NCBI RefSeq assembly: GCF_002744715.1
Contig: NZ_KZ319370.1
Coordinates: 310,001-374,000 of the forward strand
Source of the DNA: Marinobacter profundi
GTDB lineage: Bacteria > Pseudomonadota > Gammaproteobacteria > Pseudomonadales > Oleiphilaceae
DNA length: 64,000 nt
Reading direction: 5' to 3'
The translations under genes were made by a program, and so were the position numbers. This document shows, in pieces, positions 46,558-58,968 of the stretch. Positions within the stretch are counted from its first letter, which is position 1, and every line of letters begins with the position of its first letter. The notes under the pieces were generated by a model. The model made no database searches. It saw only the letters and a list, made by a program, of their open reading frames with translations, and had not been told where the DNA came from.

Positions 46558-46845
46558 ATGCAACCACTGACACGAATGTTTGTGGCCGTCATGCTGGGCG
46601 TTGGCGCCTCGTTTGCCCTTGCAGACGAAATGGGGGCGTCCGCCGAGACCATGAATGACGACGGGATGATGGCGGAAGAATCCATGGAAAAGGGCATGGG
46701 AAAAGAGGACATGACCAATGACATGGAGCAGGGTAAGAAAGGCGATACCATGAAGGACATGGAACAGGACGACATGGACACCACGACCATGGACGATGAC
46801 ACCATGCCCATGGACGACACTATGGACAAGGACACCATGGAATAA
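46558..46845 (+). CDS. Secreted methionine-rich acidic peptide (MxKDx-like)
   Basis: 95 residues. The signal peptide is residues 1-22 (cleavage after ALA). The mature 73 residues contain 16 Met and many Asp/Glu, with no Cys and no aromatic residue. Repeats of the type M-x-x-D/E-M (MEKGMGKEDM, MKDMEQDDM, MDDDTMPMDD) indicate a disordered chain. It resembles the penta-MxKDx family and, in design, the methionine-rich peptide MrpX of Azospira that soaks up hypochlorite. The following genes are a two-component system and a secreted methionine sulfoxide reductase, which supports a sacrificial-antioxidant role (inference). Confidence 0.85.
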   Translation: MQPLTRMFVAVMLGVGASFALADEMGASAETMNDDGMMAEESMEKGMGKEDMTNDMEQGKKGDTMKDMEQDDMDTTTMDDDTMPMDDTMDKDTME

Positions 46846-46880
46846 CCGTTGCCGGAACTGTCCATCAGGGCCAGGAAACC

Positions 46881-47582
46881 ATGACGCGAACCGTACTGAT
46901 CATTGAGGATAACCCCGGTATTGGCGAGCTGGTGCGTATGCAGGTGACCGACCTGGGCATGAGGGCCATTCTCGCCGGCCGTGGTGATGAGGGCCTCGAG
47001 CGCTTTCATCAGGGCGGGATTGACCTGGTGATCCTGGACCTGATGCTTCCCGGGATGGATGGCCTGGCGGTGTGCCGGGAAATCCGCTCGGGTACCGGTT
47101 ACGTTCCGGTGCTGATGCTCACGGCCAAGAGTTCCGAGCTGGACCGGGTTCTTGGCCTGGAGATGGGGGCCGATGACTACCTGACCAAGCCATTCAGCGT
47201 GGCCGAGCTGGCAGCCCGTATCAAGGCGCTGTTCCGTCGGGTTGATGCCCTGTCATCCGGGAACGCCCATGAGAGTGAAACGGAAGAAGTGGTGGTGGAG
47301 GGCCTCCGGATCGATCCGGTGCGTCACCGCGTCTTCAGGAATGATCGGGAGGTTGAGCTGACTGCCCGGGAATTCGATCTGCTCTGGCATTTTGTTCGCC
47401 ACCGTGGCCGGGTGTTCAGCCGCGCGCAGTTACTGGATGCGGTATGGGGTTACAACCATGAAGGCTATGAGCACACGGTAAATACCCACATCAATCGACT
47501 CCGGAACAAGATCGAGGCTGACCCGGCCCAGCCCCGATACATCCAAACGGTCTGGGGCGTCGGTTACCGGTTTATGGACTGA
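46881..47582 (+). CDS. OmpR-family response regulator
   Basis: 233 residues. The receiver domain (1-118) has ED at 9-10, Asp53 in LVILDLMLPGMDG and LTKPF. The winged-helix output domain (about 135-230) ends with HINRLRNKIE and VWGVGYRFM. It starts 35 bases after the Met-rich peptide gene and is followed 3 bases later by its kinase. It probably activates both the peptide gene and msrAB through the TTTCGTGA boxes. Confidence 0.94.
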   Translation: MTRTVLIIEDNPGIGELVRMQVTDLGMRAILAGRGDEGLERFHQGGIDLVILDLMLPGMDGLAVCREIRSGTGYVPVLMLTAKSSELDRVLGLEMGADDYLTKPFSVAELAARIKALFRRVDALSSGNAHESETEEVVVEGLRIDPVRHRVFRNDREVELTAREFDLLWHFVRHRGRVFSRAQLLDAVWGYNHEGYEHTVNTHINRLRNKIEADPAQPRYIQTVWGVGYRFMD

Positions 47583-47585
47583 ATC

Positions 47586-49067
47586 ATGGCGCTGTCACTG
47601 TTCCGAACGCTCTACGCCCGGCTGGCGCTTGGTCTGTTTTTGCTGCTGGTCATTGTTGGCGGCCTGTTCACGGTCCTCAGCCTCTATTCGGTGCGTGAGT
47701 ACACCGCTGCGGTCAATCAGGAACTCAATCGTGACCTTGCCCGTAACCTGGTTTCCGATCGCAATCTGGTGACGGACGGCCAGCTCGATCAGGAAGCGCT
47801 GAAAAAGCTGTTCGACCTGTACATGACCATCAACCCCGGTATCGAGATCTATCTCCTGGGACCTGAAGGCCGGATCCTGTCCTACTCCGCTGACCCGGAC
47901 CGGATCAAGCGCAACCGGGTTTCCCTGGAGCCGATCCGGACTCTGCTTGCCCAACCCGGCGCGTTCCCGCTCCCGGGGGATGACCCCCGCAGTCACGACC
48001 GTCGCAAGGTATTTTCGGTAACCGCCGTGCCCTTCGAGAATGGTCGCTCGGGTTACCTGTACGTCGTGCTCCGGGGCGAGGAATATGACCTTGCCGAGAG
48101 CATGGTGCACAGCAATCAGTTACTGCAGATGGGGGCGGGAGCCCTGGCAATCAGCCTGGTCGTCGGCCTGCTGGCAGGGTTGGTGTTCTTTCATCTGCTG
48201 ACCCGGCGACTGTCCCGACTGACCGATCGGGTGGAAAACTTCGAAATAAACGGCGAGCTTCTGGTGCCGGAGACACAGGAATACCCTGTCTCCCGGGGGG
48301 ACGACATCGATTACCTGGCGGCACGGTTTGACCAGATGGCCAGCCGGATTGCCGCCCAAATGGATCTTCTGAAAGACAAGGACCACCAGCGCCGGCAGAT
48401 GGTTGCCCAGGTCTCCCATGACCTGCGCACCCCGCTGGCGTCCATCCAGGGCTACCTGGAAGCCCTGAAAATGAAACAGGCCGACCTGGATTCCGCTGAA
48501 CGAGCCCGATTCCTGGACGTAGCCCTGGCGGAAACCTGGCGCCTCGGCCGACTGGTCGAGGAGTTGTTCGAACTGGCCGCGCTGGAGGCCAGGGAGAAAC
48601 AGCCGTCCCCGGAACCCTTCATGATGGCCGAGCTGCTGCACGATGTGGTCCAGAAACACCAGCCCGAAGCGGAGCGTGCATCGGTACGGCTCCGGATCAC
48701 TGACGCTGAGGGAGTCATGGTGATGGCGGACATTGCCATGACCGAGCGTGTCCTCGACAATCTGATCAGCAACGCCATTGCCCACGCCCCTGCCAACAGC
48801 GACGTGGCCCTGGCCGTTCGGCAGGACGAGGATGCCGTGCTGCTGACTGTCTCGGATGCCGGGGCCGGCATCGATCCCCAGGACAGCGCCCACCTGTTCG
48901 AGCCTTTCTACCAGGGGGTCGGGGCCGCAAATACCGGTCATGCGGGCCTGGGACTGGCCATCGCCCGACGCATGGTGGATCTCCAGCAAGGCCGGATCGA
49001 GGTCCGGAATCTCGAGCCGACCGGTGCCGAGTTCCGGGTCTGGTTGCCGCTCGCCAGCACCCGTTAA
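47586..49067 (+). CDS. Membrane sensor histidine kinase (HAMP)
   Basis: 493 residues. Two membrane helices (about 12-33 and 182-203) enclose a periplasmic domain of about 150 residues. A HAMP domain follows (about 204-258), then the phospho-acceptor His278 in VSHDLRTPLASIQGYLE and a complete ATPase domain (NLISNAIAHAP, DAGAGIDPQD, GLGLAIARR). Its periplasmic domain has no Cys, so a Cys-based redox sensor is unlikely; oxidation of methionine or another signal would have to be sensed. It pairs with the upstream OmpR-type regulator. Confidence 0.93.
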   Translation: MALSLFRTLYARLALGLFLLLVIVGGLFTVLSLYSVREYTAAVNQELNRDLARNLVSDRNLVTDGQLDQEALKKLFDLYMTINPGIEIYLLGPEGRILSYSADPDRIKRNRVSLEPIRTLLAQPGAFPLPGDDPRSHDRRKVFSVTAVPFENGRSGYLYVVLRGEEYDLAESMVHSNQLLQMGAGALAISLVVGLLAGLVFFHLLTRRLSRLTDRVENFEINGELLVPETQEYPVSRGDDIDYLAARFDQMASRIAAQMDLLKDKDHQRRQMVAQVSHDLRTPLASIQGYLEALKMKQADLDSAERARFLDVALAETWRLGRLVEELFELAALEAREKQPSPEPFMMAELLHDVVQKHQPEAERASVRLRITDAEGVMVMADIAMTERVLDNLISNAIAHAPANSDVALAVRQDEDAVLLTVSDAGAGIDPQDSAHLFEPFYQGVGAANTGHAGLGLAIARRMVDLQQGRIEVRNLEPTGAEFRVWLPLASTR

Positions 49068-49094
49068 CGCCCGAAAAATCCACGCCGTTATAGA

Positions 49095-49124
49095 TTCGTA
49101 ATACTCCGTGAACGGTTTCGTGAA
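49095..49124 (+). promoter_or_regulatory. Repeated half-sites upstream of msrAB
   Basis: TTCGTAA (49095), TCCGTGAA (49105) and TTCGTGAA (49117) are spaced by 10-12 bases, close to one helical turn. The octamer TTTCGTGA (49116-49123) is identical to that upstream of the Met-rich peptide gene. This suggests both are controlled by the regulator encoded between them. Confidence 0.5.
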
Positions 49125-49172
49125 GCCGCAGGGTTAGGCTGACAGCATGGCATCAAGCACAGGAGATGTACC

Positions 49173-50387
49173 ATGAAACGCAGAAACTCAGGTTTTGCTC
49201 TCGTTCTGTCCCTGATAGTGGCGGGCGTGGCATATACGTCGCTCGCCACCGCAGGCAAGCATGATACCAACGATACCGAATTTGCCCCGGAGAACCCGGA
49301 CCTGGCGGTCGCGACCTTCGCCGGCGGCTGCTTCTGGTGTGTGGAAGCGGGGTACGAGAAGGTGCCCGGTGTGGTCGAGGCGGTCTCCGGCTATGCCGGG
49401 GGCAGTGTCGAAAATCCCACGTACAAGCAGGTCTCGTCTGGCAGCACCGGTCATACCGAGGCGGTCCAGGTCTACTACGACGCGGATGAAATCACCTATG
49501 AGGGGTTGTTGCAGGGGCTGTGGCGGATGATGGATCCGACCGACGCCAATGGCCAGTTTGTCGATCGGGGCAAGCAGTACCGGCCGGCGATTTTCTACCA
49601 CAACGCCGAACAGAAGCGTCTGGCCGAGGCTGCCAAGCGGGAGCTGCAGGCATCGGGTATCTACGACAAGACGGTGGTGATTGAAATCGTTCCGCTGGAT
49701 ACTTTCTATCCGGCTGAGAAGTACCACCAGGATTATTACAAGAAGAATCCCCTGCGCTACAAGTTCTACACCTTCAACTCCGGTCGTTATCAGTTCATCG
49801 AGAAGGTCTATGGCGAGGACTATGAGCTGGACTTCTCGAAGTTCCGGCCCGCAGCCATGGAATCAGACGGGCAAAGCAAGGGTTTTGACCCGCAAGCCTT
49901 CGTGAAGCCCGACCGTGCCATTCTGAAGCGCCAGCTCACCGAGCTGCAGTTCGAGGTAACTCAGGAAGACGGCACCGAACGGGCGTTCAGCAACGAATAC
50001 TGGGACAACAAACAGGCTGGAATCTATGTGGACATCGTGTCCGGCGAGCCCTTGTTCTCATCCCGCGACAAGTACAAGTCCGGCACCGGCTGGCCAAGCT
50101 TCACCCGCCCGATCCGTCCGGATGCGGTGGTGGAGAAGGCGGACAACACCCTGTTCATGAAGCGCACCGAAATCCGTAGCCGGTATGCCGACTCTCATCT
50201 GGGCCATGTGTTCGACGACGGCCCACTGCCCACCGGGCTTCGCTACTGCATGAACTCGGCGGCGCTGCGCTTCATTCCGCTGGCAGAGATGGAGGCCGAG
50301 GGTTATGGCGCGCTGATTGGCAGCGTGACCAGCAAAGCGACCGGCGAGCCGGCCAGCAGCAACGGTGTTTCCGCGACGGGGCGTTAG
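49173..50387 (+). CDS. msrAB: Exported methionine sulfoxide reductase MsrA-MsrB fusion
   Basis: 404 residues. A Sec signal (1-27) precedes MsrA (about 42-215) and MsrB (about 250-380). MsrA has GCFWC with the catalytic Cys53 and an extra Cys56. MsrB has the catalytic Cys359 in RYCMNSA, but the resolving position reads SGTGWPSF (Thr305) and the zinc CxxC pairs are missing. These three are the only Cys in the mature chain. It reduces both Met-sulfoxide isomers in the periplasm. Unlike Neisseria PilB it has no thioredoxin-like domain, so the electron donor must be separate. The stop overlaps that of the convergent exonuclease. Confidence 0.95.
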   Translation: MKRRNSGFALVLSLIVAGVAYTSLATAGKHDTNDTEFAPENPDLAVATFAGGCFWCVEAGYEKVPGVVEAVSGYAGGSVENPTYKQVSSGSTGHTEAVQVYYDADEITYEGLLQGLWRMMDPTDANGQFVDRGKQYRPAIFYHNAEQKRLAEAAKRELQASGIYDKTVVIEIVPLDTFYPAEKYHQDYYKKNPLRYKFYTFNSGRYQFIEKVYGEDYELDFSKFRPAAMESDGQSKGFDPQAFVKPDRAILKRQLTELQFEVTQEDGTERAFSNEYWDNKQAGIYVDIVSGEPLFSSRDKYKSGTGWPSFTRPIRPDAVVEKADNTLFMKRTEIRSRYADSHLGHVFDDGPLPTGLRYCMNSAALRFIPLAEMEAEGYGALIGSVTSKATGEPASSNGVSATGR

Positions 50388-51136
50388 AGCCAGAGGTCCC
50401 CGATCGGGGTTTGCGGGCTGAAGTGATGCTGGATCTGGGCCTGCAGCAGCTCCGCGGTGGCCAGGGCATCGACCATCGCGTTATGGGAGGCGTAGTGGGG
50501 CAGGTTATAGCGCCTGCGGCTGTCGGCCAGCCGGATCGACACCGGTTTCTTGCCCAGCAGCCGCTGCCAGAGTGCGGGCTGGCGGTCGGGGTGCAGGTGC
50601 GCTTCGATTTCCATGGTGTCGAGCACCGGAAACTGGATGCTTTCCTGCAGTCGCCATTGCAGGGCGGCATTGAGAAACGGCTGCTCGATACCGCGATAGT
50701 GCACCACCGGTACCCGCCCTGCCAGGGCACTCAACAGCTCCCCGAAGCGTTCCCCGATGTCCGGCGCCTGCTGCAGGTCGCTGTGGGTAATGCCGTGGAT
50801 GGTGACCGAGGTCCGGCTCAGGGATTTCTTCGGTTTGACCAGCCAGTGCTGGCCCTCGCCGGGCCGGATTGCGGCAAGAGTGAAGGGCACCAGCCCGATA
50901 CTGACGATGGAGTCCCACTCGGCGTCCAGCCCGGTGGTTTCGAAATCCAGCGCAACCAGTGGTACCTCCGCGATGGGGGTGTCCGCCGCCGGGCATCCGG
51001 TGCGGTAAAACGCCTGCAGCCGCGGGTCCCTGGCCTGGTCGGCCAGCTCGCGGTAGCGTTCCGGCCAGGGCTTGCGATTGCCGAAGGGGCCGCGGTCGCT
51101 CCCTGCCACCGGGCCGCGGATCGTCGCATCAGACAT
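50384..51136 (-). CDS. DnaQ-like 3'-5' exonuclease
   Basis: 250 residues from ATG 51134-51136; upstream in-frame codons belong to the preceding gene. DEDDh motifs: [21 protein letters not shown] (Exo I), a central Exo II region ([14 protein letters not shown]) and [15 protein letters not shown] (Exo III). It resembles the epsilon proofreading subunit but without its polymerase-binding tail. It overlaps the cNMP/CBS gene by 8 bases, a pairing seen in many proteobacteria, so the two proteins probably work together. Confidence 0.9.
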   Translation of the reverse strand: MSDATIRGPVAGSDRGPFGNRKPWPERYRELADQARDPRLQAFYRTGCPAADTPIAEVPLVALDFETTGLDAEWDSIVSIGLVPFTLAAIRPGEGQHWLVKPKKSLSRTSVTIHGITHSDLQQAPDIGERFGELLSALAGRVPVVHYRGIEQPFLNAALQWRLQESIQFPVLDTMEIEAHLHPDRQPALWQRLLGKKPVSIRLADSRRRYNLPHYASHNAMVDALATAELLQAQIQHHFSPQTPIGDLWL

Positions 51137-53003
51137 GGCGGCCGGCCACCGAACCGTAGCGGAAGCGGAGGAACTTCTGGGCATTGTTGACCACCTGGAA
51201 GGCATCTTTCAGGTGGCTGCGTTCGAACGGCGACAGGTCCTGGGGGCGCACATTGTTGTCCGGCTCGCGGCCCGCCTCGATGGCGAGGGCCTGGTGGCGG
51301 ATCCGCACGATGGAGATGAACTCCAGGGCGTCCCGCAGGTTACCCACACTTTCCCCCTGCAGCAGCCGGGTGCGGGCAATGTCGTTGAGGCGCTCGAAGG
51401 AGTTCTGGGCCCGGGAGCCGGAGGCCAGGGCGTGAATCCGGATCAGGTCTGACAGCGGCGCGGTGCCGCGCCGTTTCAGGTTGAAGGTCTTGTTGTGTTC
51501 GCCGTCCTCTTCCAGCACAAAGGTGCGGAAAAAGCCCAGCGGCGGCGTACGGTTGAGGGCATTGCGGGCCAGCATGGCGAGGAATCGCTGGCTGTTGGAC
51601 GCCTTGTCGGCCACCAGGGTTTTCAGCTGTTCGGCGAAGCGGGTCTCGCCGTGGATGCCGTCCAGGTCGAAGAAAATGTTGCTGTTGAGCAGGGCTTCCG
51701 CCCGCGGATCCTCGATCCAGTCGGTGAAGTAGGACTTCCACACCTTCAGGGGCTGACGCCATTTCGGGTTGGTGGCCATGATATCCCCGGTACAGTAACT
51801 GTAGCCGCACTGGGCGAGGCCATCGCTGACAAACCGGGCCAGTTCCAGGAAGTAGCCGTCATGCTGCTCGGGCACGAAGCTGTCATCGAGGATCATCGCG
51901 TTGTCCTGATCGGTCACCACCAGCTGCTCGTCCCTCGCCATCGAGCCCAGGGCCATGAAGCAGTAGGGCACCGGTGGCGGGCCTAGTTTCTCTTCGCCGA
52001 GCTCCAGCAGGCGCTGGGTGAAGCTGCGGCCGATCCCGGCCATGGCGCTGCCGATCATGTGGGAGTTGGCGTCTTCATTGACCATGCGGACAAAGCTGTC
52101 ACGGACATCACGGCTGATCTTCTTCAGGCCCTTCACGTCCTGCTGGTGATAGATGTTGCTCACCAGGTACAGGCTGCTCTGGCTCTCGTACTTGACGATA
52201 TCGGACAGCGCAATCACGCCCCGTACCTCGTCGCCGTCCATCACCGGCAGATGATGGACGTTGTTGTGCAGCATGGTGAGCATGGCTTCGAAGATAAAGG
52301 CGTTGGCGCGGGTGGTGATCAGGCCCTCAGTCATGATGTCGCTGATCGGGGTTTCTGACGGCAGCGCCTCGCTGAGTGCGCGGGTGCGCAGATCCCGGTC
52401 GGTGATGATGCCCTGCAGGTGGGGCTGGTCGCTATCCTCCGCCATCAGCAACAGTGCCGATACGCCATGCTCGGTCATGATGCGGGCGGCTTCCTGCAGA
52501 CGGATGGTGCAGGGTGCCGACACTGGTGCCCGGGAAATCAGCCGGGTGACCCGGGAGGTCATCAGCTCGTTGGATTTTTCCCGCCGGGACAATGCGGAAC
52601 GCAGTCGGCTGCGGTCTTCAATTTCAACAAAATCGGCGAAATTGTCGTCATTTTCCCACAAATACTGGAATATTTCGTCGGGAATGCGATAAACGAGGCT
52701 GTCTTCCAGCGCCTTGACCGGAAACCGCACCTGCTTGTTCATCAACAGGCCGAACTGGCCGAAGATCTCGCCCTCGCCAATGCGGTTGTAAAGCTCGCCT
52801 GAGCGGCGGAACACTTCCACCGCGCCGCTGCGGATGTAATACAGCCAGTGGTTGGGTTGGCCGATGGCCAGAATCGGAGTGCCGGCGCGGTAGTAGGCCA
52901 CTTCAATCCGTTCCACTACCCTGTCGAGCATCGCGTCCGGCAACTCTTCGAACGGCGGAAACTGTGCCATGTGGTTGCGGATGTCGATCAACTCGGCCTG
53001 CAT
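51129..53003 (-). CDS. cNMP-binding / CBS / DUF294 putative nucleotidyltransferase
   Basis: 624 residues from ATG 53001-53003 (GGGAGA upstream); a 67-codon upstream extension runs into the repeat element and is rejected. Order: cyclic-nucleotide-binding domain (about 15-130), a pair of CBS domains (about 160-285), DUF294 GlnD-like nucleotidyltransferase (about 300-430; GSMARDEQ at 353 with TDQDNAM) and its C-terminal partner domain. The set suggests a nucleotide-sensing transferase of unknown target. It is coupled to the DnaQ-like exonuclease. Confidence 0.9.
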   Translation of the reverse strand: MQAELIDIRNHMAQFPPFEELPDAMLDRVVERIEVAYYRAGTPILAIGQPNHWLYYIRSGAVEVFRRSGELYNRIGEGEIFGQFGLLMNKQVRFPVKALEDSLVYRIPDEIFQYLWENDDNFADFVEIEDRSRLRSALSRREKSNELMTSRVTRLISRAPVSAPCTIRLQEAARIMTEHGVSALLLMAEDSDQPHLQGIITDRDLRTRALSEALPSETPISDIMTEGLITTRANAFIFEAMLTMLHNNVHHLPVMDGDEVRGVIALSDIVKYESQSSLYLVSNIYHQQDVKGLKKISRDVRDSFVRMVNEDANSHMIGSAMAGIGRSFTQRLLELGEEKLGPPPVPYCFMALGSMARDEQLVVTDQDNAMILDDSFVPEQHDGYFLELARFVSDGLAQCGYSYCTGDIMATNPKWRQPLKVWKSYFTDWIEDPRAEALLNSNIFFDLDGIHGETRFAEQLKTLVADKASNSQRFLAMLARNALNRTPPLGFFRTFVLEEDGEHNKTFNLKRRGTAPLSDLIRIHALASGSRAQNSFERLNDIARTRLLQGESVGNLRDALEFISIVRIRHQALAIEAGREPDNNVRPQDLSPFERSHLKDAFQVVNNAQKFLRFRYGSVAGRHV

Positions 53004-53081
53004 GAAATCTCCCGTAGGGGTTGGGGTGTTTGGGAGCAATATAGCAGCGGGAGTGGGCAGGGGCCATGACAGTGCGGTCCT

Positions 53082-53116
53082 GGAACGGGGACAGACCCGA
53101 GGCCTGCCCCCGTTCC
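53082..53116. repeat. GGGGACAG palindrome, copy 3
   Basis: GGAACGGGGACAG (53082-53094) and CTGCCCCCGTTCC (53104-53116) match at 12 of 13 positions, with ACCCGAGGC as the loop. The core is the same as the pair at 38883-38951. It lies just past the stop of the cytochrome fusion gene and may also end its transcript. Confidence 0.7.
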
Positions 53117-53122
53117 CGGGGC

Positions 53123-56122
<3,000 letters not shown>

Positions 56123-56187
56123 GCGAAGTCTCTCCCAAGGGCCCCGCCCGGTGTCCGGGCAGGGCCGGTAAGGTTGTTGTGGCGCGA

Positions 56188-58656
56188 TTACAGCGGCGCG
56201 TTCTCGATGCGTTCCCACATCCGCAGGTAGGCTTCGGCGGAGGTGAACAGCTGGTTGATGGCGTCATCCACCTGCGCCGGACTGCGCTCGCTGTGGCGGA
56301 TCATGTCGGCAATCTGGTCCGGGTAGAGGCCGTAATGAGCCACCCCGCGGCCGTCGTAGAGACCGAACTCGCGGTCCCCGGTGCGTTGCTTGCCAAAACG
56401 GATCCGGCCATCAATGGAAGTGAACGGGTACAGCCCGGCCTCATCCGTTGCGGTGCCAGGGTTGGCGGCGAGCTGGGCAATGCCGTTAACGTCGGAGGCG
56501 AAGCCGGCACCGCCGAACGGGCCCACTTTGTACTGTTCCGCCCGCGGCCGGTTGCCGTCCCGGGTCAGTTTGTCGACCCAGTTGTCGCGGGTGCCGCCGA
56601 ACGACGCGGTGATACCGCCTTGGGCTGCAATGCGGTCCCGCAGGGCTTCGGTGCCACCCCAGCCGCCGTGGCTGTTGATGACCGGGTAGTCGAGGGGCTC
56701 GGTCAGGGCGAGAATCCGCGCGGCGGCCTTGCGGCTGATGTGGTCGGTCTCGATCATCATCTTGCGACGGATCAGCTCGCGGATCAGGAAATCACCGAGG
56801 TCACTGAGGCCGCGGCGGTTACACAGCTGGTCAGTACCGCGACGGGGGTCCAGTGCGGCCATTTCTTCCGGAGATTCCGGGAAGCGTTCACCCAGGTAAT
56901 CCATCTGGTACAGCAGCTGGTCCACCAGGCCGAAGGGCTGCAGGTCGGCGTTCTGGTCTGGTTCGCCGCCGTTGTACTCCACTTCCTCCGGGCATTCCTC
57001 GAACTCCACCGGGTGACCGGTCTCCAGCAGGTTGCCGGCATACAGCACGGGGCCGATGCCAATCCCGGTGGACAGGTCGGGCAGGTGGCCGCCAAAGGCG
57101 TTGTCGAACTTGTGGACCGGGAAAATATTGCGCACACCCAGCTGGTAGAGCTGATCCAGCCGCTCGGTGATGTCCTCCCGGGTGCATTCGGCGACACCGA
57201 GGAACTCGCCGCAGCGGAAGATCTTGGACATTTCGATGCCCAGTACGACGGCGAGCTTGCCGTCGTCAATCACCTGGCGCGCCTCGCCGGGGCTGGTCAC
57301 GATGCGGAACCAGCCGGCGCCGGGGCCGCCGTGCTGGGCATCGATGTAGTCCTGCATTTCATACATCCGCTGGATCTGCAGCAGGATGGCGGCCATCGGA
57401 TCGCAGTCGTTCTGCTTCTGCGGATTGATGCGGCACAGCACCTCGTTGTGCACCAGGTGGTTAACAATGATCTTCATGCCGGCCAGGTGCGCCCGCTCCA
57501 GCCAGCGGTAGTAGCTCTGGTGGTGCTGCAGCGAGTTGTAGCGTGGCCAGTCGTTGAAGCTGGGCCAGCCCTGGGTGTCGTGCAGGCCGATGCCGGTGGT
57601 GGCCAGCTCCACGAAGCCGGTGGCGCCCCAGGGGCCGTGGTTGGCCTCGCAGTTCTCCAGCGCGTGGGTGACGCCGAAACGGTGGAAGGGAGCGCCGTAG
57701 TTGACCCGCCCGCCGATGAATTCATAGGCCGAGATGTGGGAATGGGTGTCGACGAAACCGAAGACATCGTCCTGGTCGATGCCTTTGACATTACGGAAGC
57801 GGTCTACGTCCTTCAGGTAGATGGCGGGGCCCTCGCCGCTCAGGTCCTCGGCATTGAGTTCGGCCTCCGGGTAACTGTCGCAGCCGCTGGCGGCGGTTAG
57901 CCGGAACTCATTGCCGGCATCGGCCAGCGGCGGTGAGACCAGCCCCAGACCGTCCTCGTTGACGCCGAGCAGCAGGCCGGTAACGTCGGAAGCCAGGGTA
58001 AAACGCGCCTCACCAAGCTGATTGAGTTGCCAGACGGCGAGGTCGCTGGGGCTGTCGACCATTGCCAGGGCCGGCCGTACGGTGATGTTGGCCAGCTGGT
58101 CGCCACTGAACTCGATGCTTTCGCCGATGGCGCGAACCGCACTGCCCAGCGGTGCAAGCGGATCCAGCAGCAGGTTGGTGGTATCGCCGAGGCCGGCCAC
58201 CAGGTAGCTGACCTCACCGATGAAGCTGCCGCCCGCGTCGAGAAACTCGCCGGCCGGATCGCTGATGCCGAGCAGTTCGAAGTGTCCGGTTTCACCGCTG
58301 GAGCGCTGGTAGCCGGACATCAGCAGGTAGGAGCCGAGTGCGGTAGGACGCAGGTAGAAGGGGGTGGCGCTGCCGGCATCCGCAGTAGTGGTGTAGCCGC
58401 CGGCCCCGGGGGCAGCGGCGACAAACTGACCGGAGGATTCCAGCAGATAACAGCCATTGGCAAAGCTGTAACGGGTGATGGCAGGCTGGCGGGTGATATT
58501 GACCCCGTTCTGCTCACCGCCGACGACAGGAACCGCCGTTGCCGGAGTAGCTGGCTCGCCGTCCCCGCCGATGCAGCCGGTCAGTGCCAGCAGGGTGGTC
58601 GCCAGGGCGGCCGTGAGTGTCCGTAGCCGCGGTACGGACCGGTAGTTGCTTTCCAT
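56188..58656 (-). CDS. Membrane-dipeptidase/amidohydrolase-like lipoprotein
   Basis: 822 residues. A lipobox LLALTGC (Cys28) shows export. An N-terminal beta-rich domain (about 35-280) precedes a TIM-barrel metal hydrolase with the HxH motif VDTHSHIS (305, 307) and later METDHISRKA and INSHGGWGG as probable metal or catalytic sites. It resembles renal-dipeptidase (M19) enzymes. The substrate is unknown. It is the first gene of a unit with the beta-helix cytochrome. The upstream 312-base region has a perfect CRP-type site. Confidence 0.82.
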   Translation of the reverse strand: MESNYRSVPRLRTLTAALATTLLALTGCIGGDGEPATPATAVPVVGGEQNGVNITRQPAITRYSFANGCYLLESSGQFVAAAPGAGGYTTTADAGSATPFYLRPTALGSYLLMSGYQRSSGETGHFELLGISDPAGEFLDAGGSFIGEVSYLVAGLGDTTNLLLDPLAPLGSAVRAIGESIEFSGDQLANITVRPALAMVDSPSDLAVWQLNQLGEARFTLASDVTGLLLGVNEDGLGLVSPPLADAGNEFRLTAASGCDSYPEAELNAEDLSGEGPAIYLKDVDRFRNVKGIDQDDVFGFVDTHSHISAYEFIGGRVNYGAPFHRFGVTHALENCEANHGPWGATGFVELATTGIGLHDTQGWPSFNDWPRYNSLQHHQSYYRWLERAHLAGMKIIVNHLVHNEVLCRINPQKQNDCDPMAAILLQIQRMYEMQDYIDAQHGGPGAGWFRIVTSPGEARQVIDDGKLAVVLGIEMSKIFRCGEFLGVAECTREDITERLDQLYQLGVRNIFPVHKFDNAFGGHLPDLSTGIGIGPVLYAGNLLETGHPVEFEECPEEVEYNGGEPDQNADLQPFGLVDQLLYQMDYLGERFPESPEEMAALDPRRGTDQLCNRRGLSDLGDFLIRELIRRKMMIETDHISRKAAARILALTEPLDYPVINSHGGWGGTEALRDRIAAQGGITASFGGTRDNWVDKLTRDGNRPRAEQYKVGPFGGAGFASDVNGIAQLAANPGTATDEAGLYPFTSIDGRIRFGKQRTGDREFGLYDGRGVAHYGLYPDQIADMIRHSERSPAQVDDAINQLFTSAEAYLRMWERIENAPL

Positions 58657-58968
58657 GTTTACCTCTCATTCGTGTGGCGGGCCGGTGCCTCCGGCTCACG
58701 GTTTTTTTATTGTTGAGGCGTTTTTGTTATTGGTTTTTATCAGGACGTTGCTCCGGGCTTGCCGGTTCAAACGTGACACGTTGTAGCATATTGCCCGGGT
58801 GTGACGTAGTTCACATTGGGCCATGATTTGCCTGCGCCTTCGCTTTCCGTCACGATGCGGCGATCCTGCCGCCGGCTTTAAGTGCCGCCCTCCCGGTGGC
58901 CAAAAGGTGGTTTGGTTATTTGGTGAGTTTGTAAATTGAAGCATCAGCAAATCGGAGAACAGAGCGAG
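58657..58968. other. Divergent promoter region between the hydrolase lipoprotein and cobU
   Basis: 312 bases with no gene. It holds a CRP-type palindrome at 58800-58815 and a perfect dyad AACGTG-A-CACGTT at 58770-58782. The 40 bases nearest the lipoprotein gene are A/T-rich. Confidence 0.6.
58800..58815. promoter_or_regulatory. Perfect CRP/Vfr-type binding site
   Basis: TGTGACGTAGTTCACA matches the TGTGA-N6-TCACA consensus at all ten defined positions. It lies 144 bases from the lipoprotein start and 153 from cobU. It most likely governs the lipoprotein operon, but the promoter it serves cannot be placed. Confidence 0.6.
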
